A stretch of DNA of 64,000 nucleotides from NCBI GenBank assembly GCA_040752355.1, contig JBFMHE010000001.1, forward strand, positions 186,001 through 250,000, read 5' to 3'. The stretch's first letter is position 1. Each line of letters begins with the position of its first letter. The notes under the pieces were generated by a model. The model ran no database searches and was not told where the DNA came from. It was given only the letters and a program-made list of their open reading frames with translations. The position numbers were made by a program, and so were the translations under genes. Shown piece by piece: positions 44,084 through 52,473 of the stretch. Source of the stretch: Nitrospirota bacterium. Lineage in GTDB: Bacteria > Nitrospirota > Thermodesulfovibrionia > Thermodesulfovibrionales > Dissulfurispiraceae.

Positions 44084-44826
44084 AAACGAGCACGCGGACA
44101 ACCACGGGTAGAGTAACGGAGAAACAGAAGGAGAAGATCATCGAGCAGTTCCTGCCGAGGGTGAAGTACTATGCGAGCAAGCACAGCTTCTGCCTGCCGC
44201 CGGAACTCAGCACCGACGACCTCGTCTCGGCAGGCATCGTCGGCCTGCTCGAAGCGATCGAGCGCTACAACCCGAACATGAATACCAGCCTGAGCACCTT
44301 TGCCGACTTCAGGATCAAGGGCGCCATCATCGACCAGATACGCTCCATGCAGTGGGCGTCCAAGGACGCCCGCAAGAAGCTCGAAGAGGTCCGGAATACG
44401 TATGCGGCGCTCGAGAAGAGGTATAACCGGGGCGCCCTGGACGAGGAGGTTGCCGAGGAATTGAATATCACCCTTGATGAGTTATACAAGACGCTTTCCA
44501 TCGCCAACACCATCAATATGGTGAACCTCGAGGACCTCGGGGTCAACACCGAAGGCGAGTCCCTGGATATCCTCGAGTGCATTTCCGGCGAAAGCGACAA
44601 GGATGTCCTCGATGAGTTGAACCTGAAAGAACTGAAACAGGCCCTCGGAACGCACATCGACGAGCTGCCAGAGAACGAGCGCATGGTCGTCACGTTGTAC
44701 TACTACGAAGAGCTCACCATGAAAGAGATAGGGAAGGTGCTCGACATCAGCGAATCGAGAGTCTGCCAGCTGCACGGAAAGGCGATCATAAAGCTGAGGA
44801 ACAAGATGGAACAGTTCAGGGGCTGA
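44080..44826 (+). CDS. fliA: RNA polymerase sigma-28 factor FliA
   Basis: A 248-residue sigma factor with region 2 (LSTDDLVSAGIVGLLEAIERYNPNMNTSLSTFADFRIKGAIIDQIRSMQWASKDARKK), region 3 (LDEEVAEELNITLDEL) and region 4 (LPENERMVVTLYYYEELTMKEIGKVLDISESRVCQLHGKAI). It is the source of the sigma-28 specificity seen at the 4274, 44901 and 62779 promoters. FlgM, encoded at 62850, should inhibit it until hook completion. Its ATG overlaps the flhG stop. Confidence 0.97.
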   Translation: MKTSTRTTTGRVTEKQKEKIIEQFLPRVKYYASKHSFCLPPELSTDDLVSAGIVGLLEAIERYNPNMNTSLSTFADFRIKGAIIDQIRSMQWASKDARKKLEEVRNTYAALEKRYNRGALDEEVAEELNITLDELYKTLSIANTINMVNLEDLGVNTEGESLDILECISGESDKDVLDELNLKELKQALGTHIDELPENERMVVTLYYYEELTMKEIGKVLDISESRVCQLHGKAIIKLRNKMEQFRG

Positions 44827-44900
44827 TCCGTCGTTTCAGCATGGCCGTGCAGTTCTTTCGCGCTCTCCCTCTCTCTTTCTCGAACGATATGCAAAAAACT

Positions 44901-44927
44901 TAAGTCCCTACGTGGTTACGACGATAC
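44901..44927 (+). promoter_or_regulatory. Candidate sigma-28 promoter of the chemotaxis operon
   Basis: TAAG at 44901-44904, 15 bases, then GACGATAC at 44920-44927 (6 of 8 against GCCGATAA, exact spacing). A perfect palindrome ATACTATATAGTAT overlaps it at 44924-44937 and could be an operator. It precedes the HEAT-repeat/che genes. Confidence 0.6.
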
Positions 44928-44965
44928 TATATAGTATTGAACTACCGGTGCGGGAGGACTGCTGA

Positions 44966-46837
44966 GTGGCCAAGAGCATAAAGAGAACCATAGAGAAGCT
45001 CGCAGCGGCCGACCCCTCCGTGCGGAGGGGCGCCGCCGAAGAGCTGGCCGAAGGCGATGAGCGGGCCATCTACCCCCTCGTCCGGGCGCTGAGCGATGCG
45101 AATGCCGGGGTCCAGGACGCCGCCATGAGGGCGCTTATCCGTATAGGCGGCGAGGTGACCGCCTACATGGTGCTTCCGCTCCTGAGGGAGAGCTCCCTGC
45201 TGCGGAACACGGCGCTGATCATCCTGAAAGAGCTCGGCAGGAGCAGCGTCCCGCTGCTGTATCCCCTTCTCAAAGACAAGGACCCCGATATACGGAAGTT
45301 CGCCCTCGATCTGCTGGGCGAAATAAAAGAGGGTGTCGAGCCGGCCCCTATCGTCCCCTACCTGAAGGACCCGAACGCGAACGTCAGGGCCGCAGCCGCG
45401 AAGACCGTAAGCGAGCTCGGATACAAGGCGGCGATCCCGGAGCTCATCAATGCGCTGCATGACGATGAGTGGGTCTGCTTCTCGGCCCTCGAGGCGCTCG
45501 GCGAGCTGAGGGCCGAGAACGCGATCGAGCATATCGCACAACTGCTGCCGTCATCCTCGGCCCATATCCGGAACGCGGTCTCGGATGCGGTGCGGCTTGC
45601 GGTGATCGAGACGCTGGGAAAGCTCGGCTCCGAGAGGTCCATCGGCGTCCTGAGATCCTACCTGCCCAGGACCGATGCCGACGAGCGGTACGCCGTCATC
45701 AAGAGCCTGATTCAGATCGGCATTACGCCCGACATGGCGGACCTCACCGGCTCTATCATCACCATGATCCGGGAGGGGGACTGGGAGGACAGGAAGATCG
45801 CCCTCAGGGGGCTGGCCACGCTGAACTGCAGGGAGGCGGTCCCTCTCCTTGTCGATCTTGCGGGGTCGCTGGACCCCTCCCTGCCCGAGAACGAAGAGCG
45901 GATAGTTGCGGTGCGGGCCGCCATAGGCGCCATGGATGCCGAAGAGGAGCTGCTGAAGCTGCTCGATGCCGCTGACCTCAAATTCCGCGGGAAGCATATC
46001 GCCATCGAGTTGCTGGGAGAGCTGAACAGCAGGAAGGCGGTCCCGCGCCTCATTGAGTACCTCAATGACGTGCGAAGGGATCTCCGGCGCGCCTCATCGC
46101 AGGCGCTGGGCGATATCGGGGCGACGGAATCTATCGAATCGCTCCTCGAGACGTCGCAGCGGGATGCCGATGCCCATGTGCGCCGGTCGGCCATCGAGGC
46201 GCTGGGCACGATACGATCGAAGGATGCCTTCAGACCGCTCCTGGATATGCTCGACCTGGAACGCTACCCGGATGTTATCGAGCGCATTGTCGGAGCGCTC
46301 CTCAAGATCGATGCGCCTGCCTTCCTGTCGAATCTCGCTCGCTACGGCGATACCGTGCGCGAGCTGGTCGCCAAGACCGTGCAGGAGATCGACATCCTCC
46401 TCACCCTCGCCGACGACGGAAACAAGAAGGTCAGGAGCGCCGCCCTCTACGGGCTGGGCCGTGCGGGGACCGACCGGGCGCGCTCCCGGCTTATCGGGTT
46501 CCTGGGGGACCGCGATCCCGAAATACGGAAGGCGGCGGTGGTGGGCCTCGGCGAGGCGCGCTACTGCTCCCCGGAACTGTTCAACGCCCTCATCGACCCC
46601 GACCAGTGGGTCAGGTTCTATGCCGTCAAGGCGGTCGCCTCCTCCTGCGACAGAGAGGAGGCGATCCGGGAGATAAGCGCCCTCTTGCACGATGCGTCCA
46701 TTCCCGTCGTCATGTCCGTAATCGATGCCGTTGCCGCCCTGGGCGGACGGGAAGCGTATGAGACGCTCTCGGCCCACGGGGAGCACCCCAACCCGGATGT
46801 GCGGGATAAGATAAAGGAGGCCCTGGGCTCCCTATGA
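44966..46837 (+). CDS. HEAT-repeat protein of the chemotaxis operon
   Basis: A 623-residue soluble protein made almost wholly of HEAT/PBS-lyase-type repeats: about 15 units of 30-38 residues such as AAAKTVSELGYKAAIPELINALHDDEWVCF, RRASSQALGDIGATESIESLLE and RKAAVVGLGEARYCSPELFNALID. It has no enzymatic motif, signal peptide or membrane segment. The start is GTG with GGGAGG eight bases upstream. It overlaps cheR by four bases and is first in the operon, so it probably serves as a scaffold within the chemosensory apparatus. That role is inference. Confidence 0.85.
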   Translation: MAKSIKRTIEKLAAADPSVRRGAAEELAEGDERAIYPLVRALSDANAGVQDAAMRALIRIGGEVTAYMVLPLLRESSLLRNTALIILKELGRSSVPLLYPLLKDKDPDIRKFALDLLGEIKEGVEPAPIVPYLKDPNANVRAAAAKTVSELGYKAAIPELINALHDDEWVCFSALEALGELRAENAIEHIAQLLPSSSAHIRNAVSDAVRLAVIETLGKLGSERSIGVLRSYLPRTDADERYAVIKSLIQIGITPDMADLTGSIITMIREGDWEDRKIALRGLATLNCREAVPLLVDLAGSLDPSLPENEERIVAVRAAIGAMDAEEELLKLLDAADLKFRGKHIAIELLGELNSRKAVPRLIEYLNDVRRDLRRASSQALGDIGATESIESLLETSQRDADAHVRRSAIEALGTIRSKDAFRPLLDMLDLERYPDVIERIVGALLKIDAPAFLSNLARYGDTVRELVAKTVQEIDILLTLADDGNKKVRSAALYGLGRAGTDRARSRLIGFLGDRDPEIRKAAVVGLGEARYCSPELFNALIDPDQWVRFYAVKAVASSCDREEAIREISALLHDASIPVVMSVIDAVAALGGREAYETLSAHGEHPNPDVRDKIKEALGSL

Positions 46838-47664
46838 TGTCACCGCTCGCCGAGGAGGTCTTCAGGCAGTTCAGGGATTTCATTTACGAGAAGTGCGGGA
46901 TATTCATCCCCGACAACAAGAAATACTTTCTCGAGAACCGCCTGAGCAGAAGGATACAGGAAAAGAATCTCAAGGGGTATGGAGACTACCTCTACAACCT
47001 CAAGTACGACGCGGACAAGAGCGAGCTGTTCAAGCTCTATGACCTGATCACCACGAACGAGACCTTCTTCTTCCGCGAGCCGCAGCAGTTCGACGTGTTC
47101 AGCGGCGAGCTGCTGGACAGGGTCGTCGCGGAAAACGCGCAGTCGGGACGGCGGGAGCTGAAGGTCTGGTCGGCCGCCTCATCGACGGGTGAAGAGGCCT
47201 ATACCGTTGCCATGATGCTGCTCGAGAAGCCCGAGCTCAACGGCATGAGAAAAGAGATACTCGCTTCCGACATCAGCGATCTGGTGCTGCAATCGGCAAA
47301 GACGGCTGTCTACGGGTCTTATTCGGTCAGGAATATTCCCGAGGTGTATCTCAAGAAGTACTTTACGAATACCGACCAGCAGTACGCCCTGGCGGCTCCC
47401 GTCAAGGCGATGGTGAAGTTCATGAGAATGAACCTCATCGACGAGCGGGAGATGAGGACGATGCGGGGCGTCGATGTCATCTTCTGCAGGAATGTCCTGA
47501 TCTATTTCGACGATAAGGCCAAGCAGAAGGCGGTATCGCTGCTCTACGACGCCTTGCGGCCCAACGGGTATCTGATCATCGGCACCTCGGAAAGCCTTCA
47601 CAACATAACGCGCGCTTTCCGGCCCGTGGTTATCAATAAGGTCATCATTTATCAGAAGGTATGA
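46834..47664 (+). CDS. cheR: Chemotaxis protein methyltransferase CheR
   Basis: A 276-residue SAM-dependent glutamate methyltransferase acting on MCPs. It has an N-terminal helical domain (FIYEKCGIFIPDNKKYFLENRLSRRI, TNETFFFREPQQF), SAM-binding segment KVWSAASSTGEEAYTVAMML, and FCRNVLIYFDDKAKQKAVSLLYDALRPNGYLIIGTSESL. Tandem ATGs at 46834 and 46837 are both possible starts; AAGGAGG lies 13-16 bases upstream inside the previous gene. It works against CheB (54983). Confidence 0.96.
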   Translation: MMSPLAEEVFRQFRDFIYEKCGIFIPDNKKYFLENRLSRRIQEKNLKGYGDYLYNLKYDADKSELFKLYDLITTNETFFFREPQQFDVFSGELLDRVVAENAQSGRRELKVWSAASSTGEEAYTVAMMLLEKPELNGMRKEILASDISDLVLQSAKTAVYGSYSVRNIPEVYLKKYFTNTDQQYALAAPVKAMVKFMRMNLIDEREMRTMRGVDVIFCRNVLIYFDDKAKQKAVSLLYDALRPNGYLIIGTSESLHNITRAFRPVVINKVIIYQKV

Positions 47665-47688
47665 ACACTGCACCAGGGGAGCATAACC

Positions 47689-48078
47689 ATGAAGCTATTG
47701 ATAGTTGACGACGATAAGACGACGCGCAAGCTTCTGAGCCTTTACCTGAAGGGAAAAGGCTACGAGGTCGTCACCGCGGAGAACGGGCTCGACGCCCTGG
47801 AGAAGCTGGGCACCGAGAGCATCAACCTCGTCATAACCGACATGAATATGCCCTACATGGACGGTATCGAGCTGGCTAGGACGCTGCGGGCGGACCCCGC
47901 GTGGAAGGCGATGCCCCTCATCATGGTGACCACCGAGGCAGACGACGATGAACGGAGCAAGGCGTATGAGGCGGGGGTCGACGACTACCTCGTGAAGCCG
48001 ACGAATGCGGACAAGATACACGACAGTATCCGGGGAATTTTCGACAGGATTATTGACGGAGGTGAGAGCAATGTTTAA
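47689..48078 (+). CDS. CheY-like single-domain response regulator (first)
   Basis: A 129-residue receiver-only protein: acidic pocket [14 protein letters not shown], phospho-acceptor Asp in [12 protein letters not shown], Thr in [11 protein letters not shown] and Lys in [10 protein letters not shown]. There is no output domain. It is followed, with an 8-base overlap, by another receiver protein, and both precede cheA. Which of the two binds FliM cannot be decided from sequence. The [17 protein letters not shown] style is common to CheY-type adaptors. Confidence 0.9.
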   Translation: MKLLIVDDDKTTRKLLSLYLKGKGYEVVTAENGLDALEKLGTESINLVITDMNMPYMDGIELARTLRADPAWKAMPLIMVTTEADDDERSKAYEAGVDDYLVKPTNADKIHDSIRGIFDRIIDGGESNV

Positions 48079-48478
48079 CCTGACCCTGAAAGTGCTGGTA
48101 GTTGACGATTTCCCCACCATGCGGAGAATTGTGAAGAACCTCCTCAAGCAGCTGGGATTCGAGCATATCGATGAGGCTGAAGACGGGTCCCAGGCCCTCA
48201 CCAAATTACGGAGCGGGAATTACGGCCTCGTCGTCTCGGACTGGAACATGCCGAATATGGAGGGAATAGAGCTCCTGCGGAATGTGAGGAAAGAGCCGGA
48301 GCCGCTGCGGGATGTCCCCTTTCTCATGGTAACCGCCGAGGCCGAGAAAGAGAAGGTGATCGAGGCGATCAAGGCGGGCGTCGATAACTACATCGTCAAG
48401 CCCTTTACCGCTGAAATTCTCAAAGAGAAGCTCGAAAAGATAGCAGAAAAGAAGAAATCGCTCAAAGCGGGGGCATGA
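48071..48478 (+). CDS. cheY: Chemotaxis response regulator CheY (second receiver)
   Basis: A 135-residue receiver closely matching canonical Che[42 protein letters not shown], Asp in [57 protein letters not shown]. The start at 48071 is set by GGAGG about ten bases upstream; a longer reading frame into the previous gene lacks an SD. It lies directly before cheA and is the best candidate for switching the motor via FliM and for dephosphorylation by the CheZ domain at 50345. Confidence 0.93.
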   Translation: MFNLTLKVLVVDDFPTMRRIVKNLLKQLGFEHIDEAEDGSQALTKLRSGNYGLVVSDWNMPNMEGIELLRNVRKEPEPLRDVPFLMVTAEAEKEKVIEAIKAGVDNYIVKPFTAEILKEKLEKIAEKKKSLKAGA

Positions 48479-48479
48479 G

Positions 48480-50312
48480 ATGGCCGACGAGATGGATGAG
48501 ATAATAACCGAGTTCGTAACCGAGGCCGAAGAAACCCTCGAGAAGATCGACCCCCTGTTCGTCGAGCTGGAGGCGAAGGGATACGATAAAAACATGCTGA
48601 ACGAGATCTTCCGCGGCATGCATACGCTCAAGGGGGCCGCGGGGTTTTTAGGGTTCCAGCCGATCGTCGATGTCGCCCACCGCGCGGAGAGTATCATGAA
48701 GAAGCTCCGCGATGCCGAGATCGGGCTCACGCGCGAGCTCATGGATGTCATCCTGAAAAGCGTCGACCACCTGCGTCTGCTCATCTTTCATATCAAGCTC
48801 AAGGACGGCATCGAAGAGGATATCTCTTTGCTGTTGAAAGAGCTCGACGCGGCGCTCCTCTCCTCCGGGGCGTCGGCCCGGGCAGATGCTCCGGGAGCGC
48901 CGGGAGCGCCGGGAGGAGACGGCGGACAGGGAGAGCCTCCCGCCGTCGACGCCGAGGAGAAGGCTGAGATCGAGACCGATGAGCACGAGGCAGGGTCCTC
49001 TCACCCGCAGCCCCCGGCCGAGCCGGAACCCCGGGCCAGGGCTGCGGCCGTTTCCCCCTCCCCCGGACCCTCCTCCGATGAGCAGGTGCAGCAGCTGTCG
49101 AAAGAGCGGGAGGTGGTCTCGACGCTTCGCGTCGATGTTGCGAGGATCGACAAGGTAATGGACCTCGCCGGCGAGATCGTGCTGGCGCGGAACAGGCTTC
49201 TCAACCTGGCGACGAAGCTCGATCTGAGCTACTCCGACGACCCCCATGTCGAGAGCCTCGTCGAGACAACCGGATTCCTGGACAGGGTCACCTCGGACCT
49301 GCAGCTGGCGGTCATGAAGATGAGGATGCAGCCCATCCAGAAGGTCTTCGGGAAGTTCCCCCGCATGGTGCGGGACATGTCGAGGACCCTCGGCAAGGAT
49401 ATCGATCTCGAGATGTTCGGTGAGGATACGGAGGTGGACAAGACGGTCATCGAGAGCATCGGGGACCCCCTTGTCCATATTATAAGGAATTCCATAGACC
49501 ACGGCATCGAGTCCGCTGGAGAGCGTGCGCAGAAGGGGAAGCCCCCGAAGGGGCGGATCATCATGAGCGCCTACCAGAAGGGTACGCATATCGTCATCGA
49601 GGTTTCGGATGACGGGAAGGGCATCGATGTGGAGGCGGTCAAGAGAAAGGCCCTCGCGAGGGGCCTCATCACGGACGAGGAAGCGCAGAAGATGTCGGAC
49701 GACGCCGCGATCAACCTCATCTTTCTTCCCGGGTTTTCGACGAAAGAGATCTCTACCGAGCTCAGCGGCCGCGGCGTCGGCATGGATGTGGTGAAGACCA
49801 ACGTGGCGAAGCTGAACGGGTACGTCGAGGTGATCACGAAAAAGGACGTGGGGAGCACCTTCAAGATCAGTCTCCCCCTGACCCTCGCCATCCTGCAGGC
49901 AATGATGGTCAGGATAGGGAGGGAGTTCTATGCGCTGCCGCAATCGATGATCGAGGAGACGCTCCGAGTGAAGAAGAGCGATATAAAGGATATTACCGGC
50001 CAGAAGGTACTGACCATCCGGGGACGGGTGATCCCCATGTTCGAGCTTGCCGAGGTGCTGGGCGTTGCGATGGACACCGGCGTCGGCCGCGATCACTGTT
50101 ATGTCCTGGTCGCCCTCGTCGGGGACCGGAGGTTCTGCCTCGCCGTAGACGAGCTGCTCGGCCAGGAAGAGATCGTCATCAAAACGATCAACGGGATAGA
50201 GTCCGAGGAGTGCGGCATCCTGGGGGCGACGATCACGGGAGACGGGAGGGTTGTGCTCATCCTCGACTTTGCGGTCCTGTCCAGGAACGTTTTTGCGGGA
50301 GCCGCGAAGTAG
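48480..50312 (+). CDS. cheA: Chemotaxis histidine kinase CheA
   Basis: 610 residues. The P1/HPt domain has phospho-acceptor His48 (FRGMHTLKGAAGFLGF). It is followed by an acidic, Pro/Gly/Ala-rich linker (about 125-205), a P3 dimerisation helix pair (LRVDVARIDKVMDLAGEIVLARNRLLNLA), a P4 ATPase (IIRNSIDHGIESAGER, VSDDGKGID, ELSGRGVGMDVVKTNV) and a P5 CheW-like domain. No P2 CheY/CheB-docking domain is recognisable; the low-complexity linker takes its place. It starts one base after the cheY stop. Confidence 0.96.
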   Translation: MADEMDEIITEFVTEAEETLEKIDPLFVELEAKGYDKNMLNEIFRGMHTLKGAAGFLGFQPIVDVAHRAESIMKKLRDAEIGLTRELMDVILKSVDHLRLLIFHIKLKDGIEEDISLLLKELDAALLSSGASARADAPGAPGAPGGDGGQGEPPAVDAEEKAEIETDEHEAGSSHPQPPAEPEPRARAAAVSPSPGPSSDEQVQQLSKEREVVSTLRVDVARIDKVMDLAGEIVLARNRLLNLATKLDLSYSDDPHVESLVETTGFLDRVTSDLQLAVMKMRMQPIQKVFGKFPRMVRDMSRTLGKDIDLEMFGEDTEVDKTVIESIGDPLVHIIRNSIDHGIESAGERAQKGKPPKGRIIMSAYQKGTHIVIEVSDDGKGIDVEAVKRKALARGLITDEEAQKMSDDAAINLIFLPGFSTKEISTELSGRGVGMDVVKTNVAKLNGYVEVITKKDVGSTFKISLPLTLAILQAMMVRIGREFYALPQSMIEETLRVKKSDIKDITGQKVLTIRGRVIPMFELAEVLGVAMDTGVGRDHCYVLVALVGDRRFCLAVDELLGQEEIVIKTINGIESEECGILGATITGDGRVVLILDFAVLSRNVFAGAAK

Positions 50313-50344
50313 CCGGGGAGAGGCGTTGACGAAAAGGAGGCGTT

Positions 50345-51523
50345 ATGCAATATATCGGTTTTACCATGGACACGAATGAGTTTACCATCCCGATCCTCAA
50401 GGTGCAGGAGATAGTGAATCTTCCCCAGCTGACCAGGCTGCCCCAGGTGCCCGACTATATCGAGGGGATAACCAACCTCAGGGGCAAGGTCATCCCCATC
50501 ATAAACCTGAGGCGGCTCGCCGGGATAGCGGGCGATTCGGTGGGGGAAAAGGTCATCGTCATTACCAGCGGACGCATCACCTTCGGCATACTCGTCGACG
50601 GTATCACCGGAGTGATCGCCCTGGACGAGTCGGAGATCGAGCCGCCCACGGACTTCAATACGTCCGCTATCGTTTCCGGCGTCGCCAGAGTAGACGACCG
50701 GCTCGTGGTGCTCCTCGATACGAAAAAGCTCATTCCCATGGAAGACGTGAGTATTTTTGAAGACGAGATATTCGAAGTGAAAGACAACGGCGACCAGGTC
50801 GAGGTGGTGAAGAGGATAGAGGGAATAGGCGGGGATATGATCGTCAAGGAGGTCCTCGACGCAAAGCACTTCTTCCAGAGGCGGGGGATCGATACCCAGG
50901 ACCCGCGCTATGCCCTCTTCGACGAGATGATCGCCTTCATGAATGCGGTGAATAACCAGGAATACGAAAAGGCCGACGAGGCCATTCAGAATATCCTGAA
51001 GAAAGGCCAGAACGACCTGTTCCAGGAGGTCGGCAAGGTGACCCGGAAGCTGCACGACGCGATCAGGAGCTTCAAGGAGGCCCTCGACCCCAAGCTCAAG
51101 GATATGGCCACCACCGAAATGCCCAATGCCGTCGACAAGCTGCAGTTCGTCATCGAAAAGACGGAAGAGGCCGCCAACAAGACGATGGGGATCGTCGAAA
51201 AATACATATTGAGCATGGACGACCTCGCAGCGCATATACGGAGCCTGAAAGAGCCGGAAGAGTCGGTGAGCTATCTGAGGGAGTTCAAGAAGAGCCTCGA
51301 GGACGACCTCACCGAGATCCTGACGACGCAATCGTTTCAGGATTTGACGGGGCAGTCGATAAAGAAGGTAATCAAGCTCGTCGGCGATGTCGAGGAGGAG
51401 CTGGTGAAGATGATCACGACCTTCGGCGTCAAGATGGAGCAGGGGACGCCGAGCGAGAGCGTGGAGCATGAACAGATCGGCCAGTCCGACGTCGATGACC
51501 TGCTCAAGGAGTTCGGATTCTGA
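50345..51523 (+). CDS. cheW: CheW-CheZ fusion protein (coupling protein joined to CheY-P phosphatase)
   Basis: 392 residues. The first 140 form a CheW domain (FTIPILKVQEIVNLPQLTRLPQVPDYIEGITNLRGKVIPIINLRRL, ITSGRITFGILVDGITGVI, VVLLDTKKLI). The rest is a long helical CheZ-like part containing ILTTQSFQDLTGQSIKKVI, where Asp333 and Gln337 correspond to the catalytic Asp and Gln of E. coli CheZ (DLTGQ), and ending in SDVDDLLKEFGF, the CheY-binding tail. AAGGAGG precedes the ATG. No separate cheW or cheZ exists in the window. Confidence 0.9.
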   Translation: MQYIGFTMDTNEFTIPILKVQEIVNLPQLTRLPQVPDYIEGITNLRGKVIPIINLRRLAGIAGDSVGEKVIVITSGRITFGILVDGITGVIALDESEIEPPTDFNTSAIVSGVARVDDRLVVLLDTKKLIPMEDVSIFEDEIFEVKDNGDQVEVVKRIEGIGGDMIVKEVLDAKHFFQRRGIDTQDPRYALFDEMIAFMNAVNNQEYEKADEAIQNILKKGQNDLFQEVGKVTRKLHDAIRSFKEALDPKLKDMATTEMPNAVDKLQFVIEKTEEAANKTMGIVEKYILSMDDLAAHIRSLKEPEESVSYLREFKKSLEDDLTEILTTQSFQDLTGQSIKKVIKLVGDVEEELVKMITTFGVKMEQGTPSESVEHEQIGQSDVDDLLKEFGF

Positions 51524-51589
51524 GAGGAACGGCACCACGCATCCGGGAACATCCCGATAGACGCATAACCTGCAAGGAGGGGAAATACC

Positions 51590-52354
51590 ATGAAGACGGT
51601 AGGAAAGATTCTGGGGGTAGCAGCGCTGTTCATGCTGGTATGGGCGCTGAATGCGTACGCGAGCGAGATCAAGGTAGGGGCGGGAGCAGCGCCGACCGAA
51701 AATGTACTGAAGCCGATCAAGGAGCCCTTCGAAAAGGCCACGGGGCTGAAGCTCACGATCATCGCCTCGGGCCCGAAGATCGCGCTCCAGGACCTCGAAA
51801 AAGGGGCTGTCGATGCCGCGGCTGCCGGGCTGAGCTTCGATGACTGGATGGCGCTCATGAAAAAAGAGGGCGTCGAGGTGAGGGATGCCGGGGGATTCCA
51901 GCAGGCGCTTATCGGAAAGGACAAGATCGTTACTCTCGTACATAAAGAAAACACCGTGGCAAAACTCTCAAAAGACCAGCTCAAGGGAATTTTCACCGGG
52001 AAGATAACGAACTGGAAAGAGGTGGGGGGAAAGGATGCCCCGATCATCGTGGTATGGGGCAAGCTGATCCCGGGCACCAACAGCATGTATACAAAGCATA
52101 TATTCGATGGAGAACCGGTGACGAAGGATATCCTCGACGCCACGACCGCCGAGGATGTGCGGCAGAACGTCGCCGCGAACCCCGAAGCGGTCGGCATCGG
52201 CCCGATGGCGGTCATCGATGCATCGGTGAGGTCGCCCGAGACGCCGGAGGTCGCGCGGCCTATCACCTTGCTCACCAAGGGGAATCCCGCTCCGAACATC
52301 CAGAAGCTCCTCGACTTCATAAAGGGTGAGGGGCAGAAGTATATCAAGCAGTAG
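51590..52354 (+). CDS. Periplasmic substrate-binding protein (PstS/PBP-like)
   Basis: A 254-residue exported protein with a signal peptide (ILGVAALFMLVWALNAYAS, cleavage near residue 25) and a type II periplasmic-binding fold of the phosphate/molybdate family (IKVGAGAAPTENVLKPI, LSKDQLKGIFTGKITNWKEVGG, GTNSMYTKHIFDG, VGIGPMAVID). AAGGAGGGG precedes the ATG. There is no ABC permease or ATPase nearby, and an MCP gene follows, so a ligand-presenting chemoreceptor partner is more likely than transport. The ligand is unknown. Confidence 0.8.
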   Translation: MKTVGKILGVAALFMLVWALNAYASEIKVGAGAAPTENVLKPIKEPFEKATGLKLTIIASGPKIALQDLEKGAVDAAAAGLSFDDWMALMKKEGVEVRDAGGFQQALIGKDKIVTLVHKENTVAKLSKDQLKGIFTGKITNWKEVGGKDAPIIVVWGKLIPGTNSMYTKHIFDGEPVTKDILDATTAEDVRQNVAANPEAVGIGPMAVIDASVRSPETPEVARPITLLTKGNPAPNIQKLLDFIKGEGQKYIKQ

Positions 52355-52473
52355 CATGAAAACAACGGGCGAAGGCAGACCCGGTCTCTCCTGTCTTTGC
52401 CCGGAAGCCCTCATCGTATCTATACGGAAATAAGAGCGAATCGGGTCGGGGTGCGGGGGGAAGAGGTGATGGA

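Noticed and set aside
44924-44937. Palindrome ATACTATATAGTAT as a terminator of fliA
   Set aside because: It is a pure AT-type operator-like palindrome with no loop and no T-run, and it overlaps a promoter for the next operon.
51530-51550. GGCACCACGCATCC resembling a sigma-54 -24 element before the binding-protein gene
   Set aside because: The -12 position lacks GC (it is CC), so the key dinucleotide is missing.
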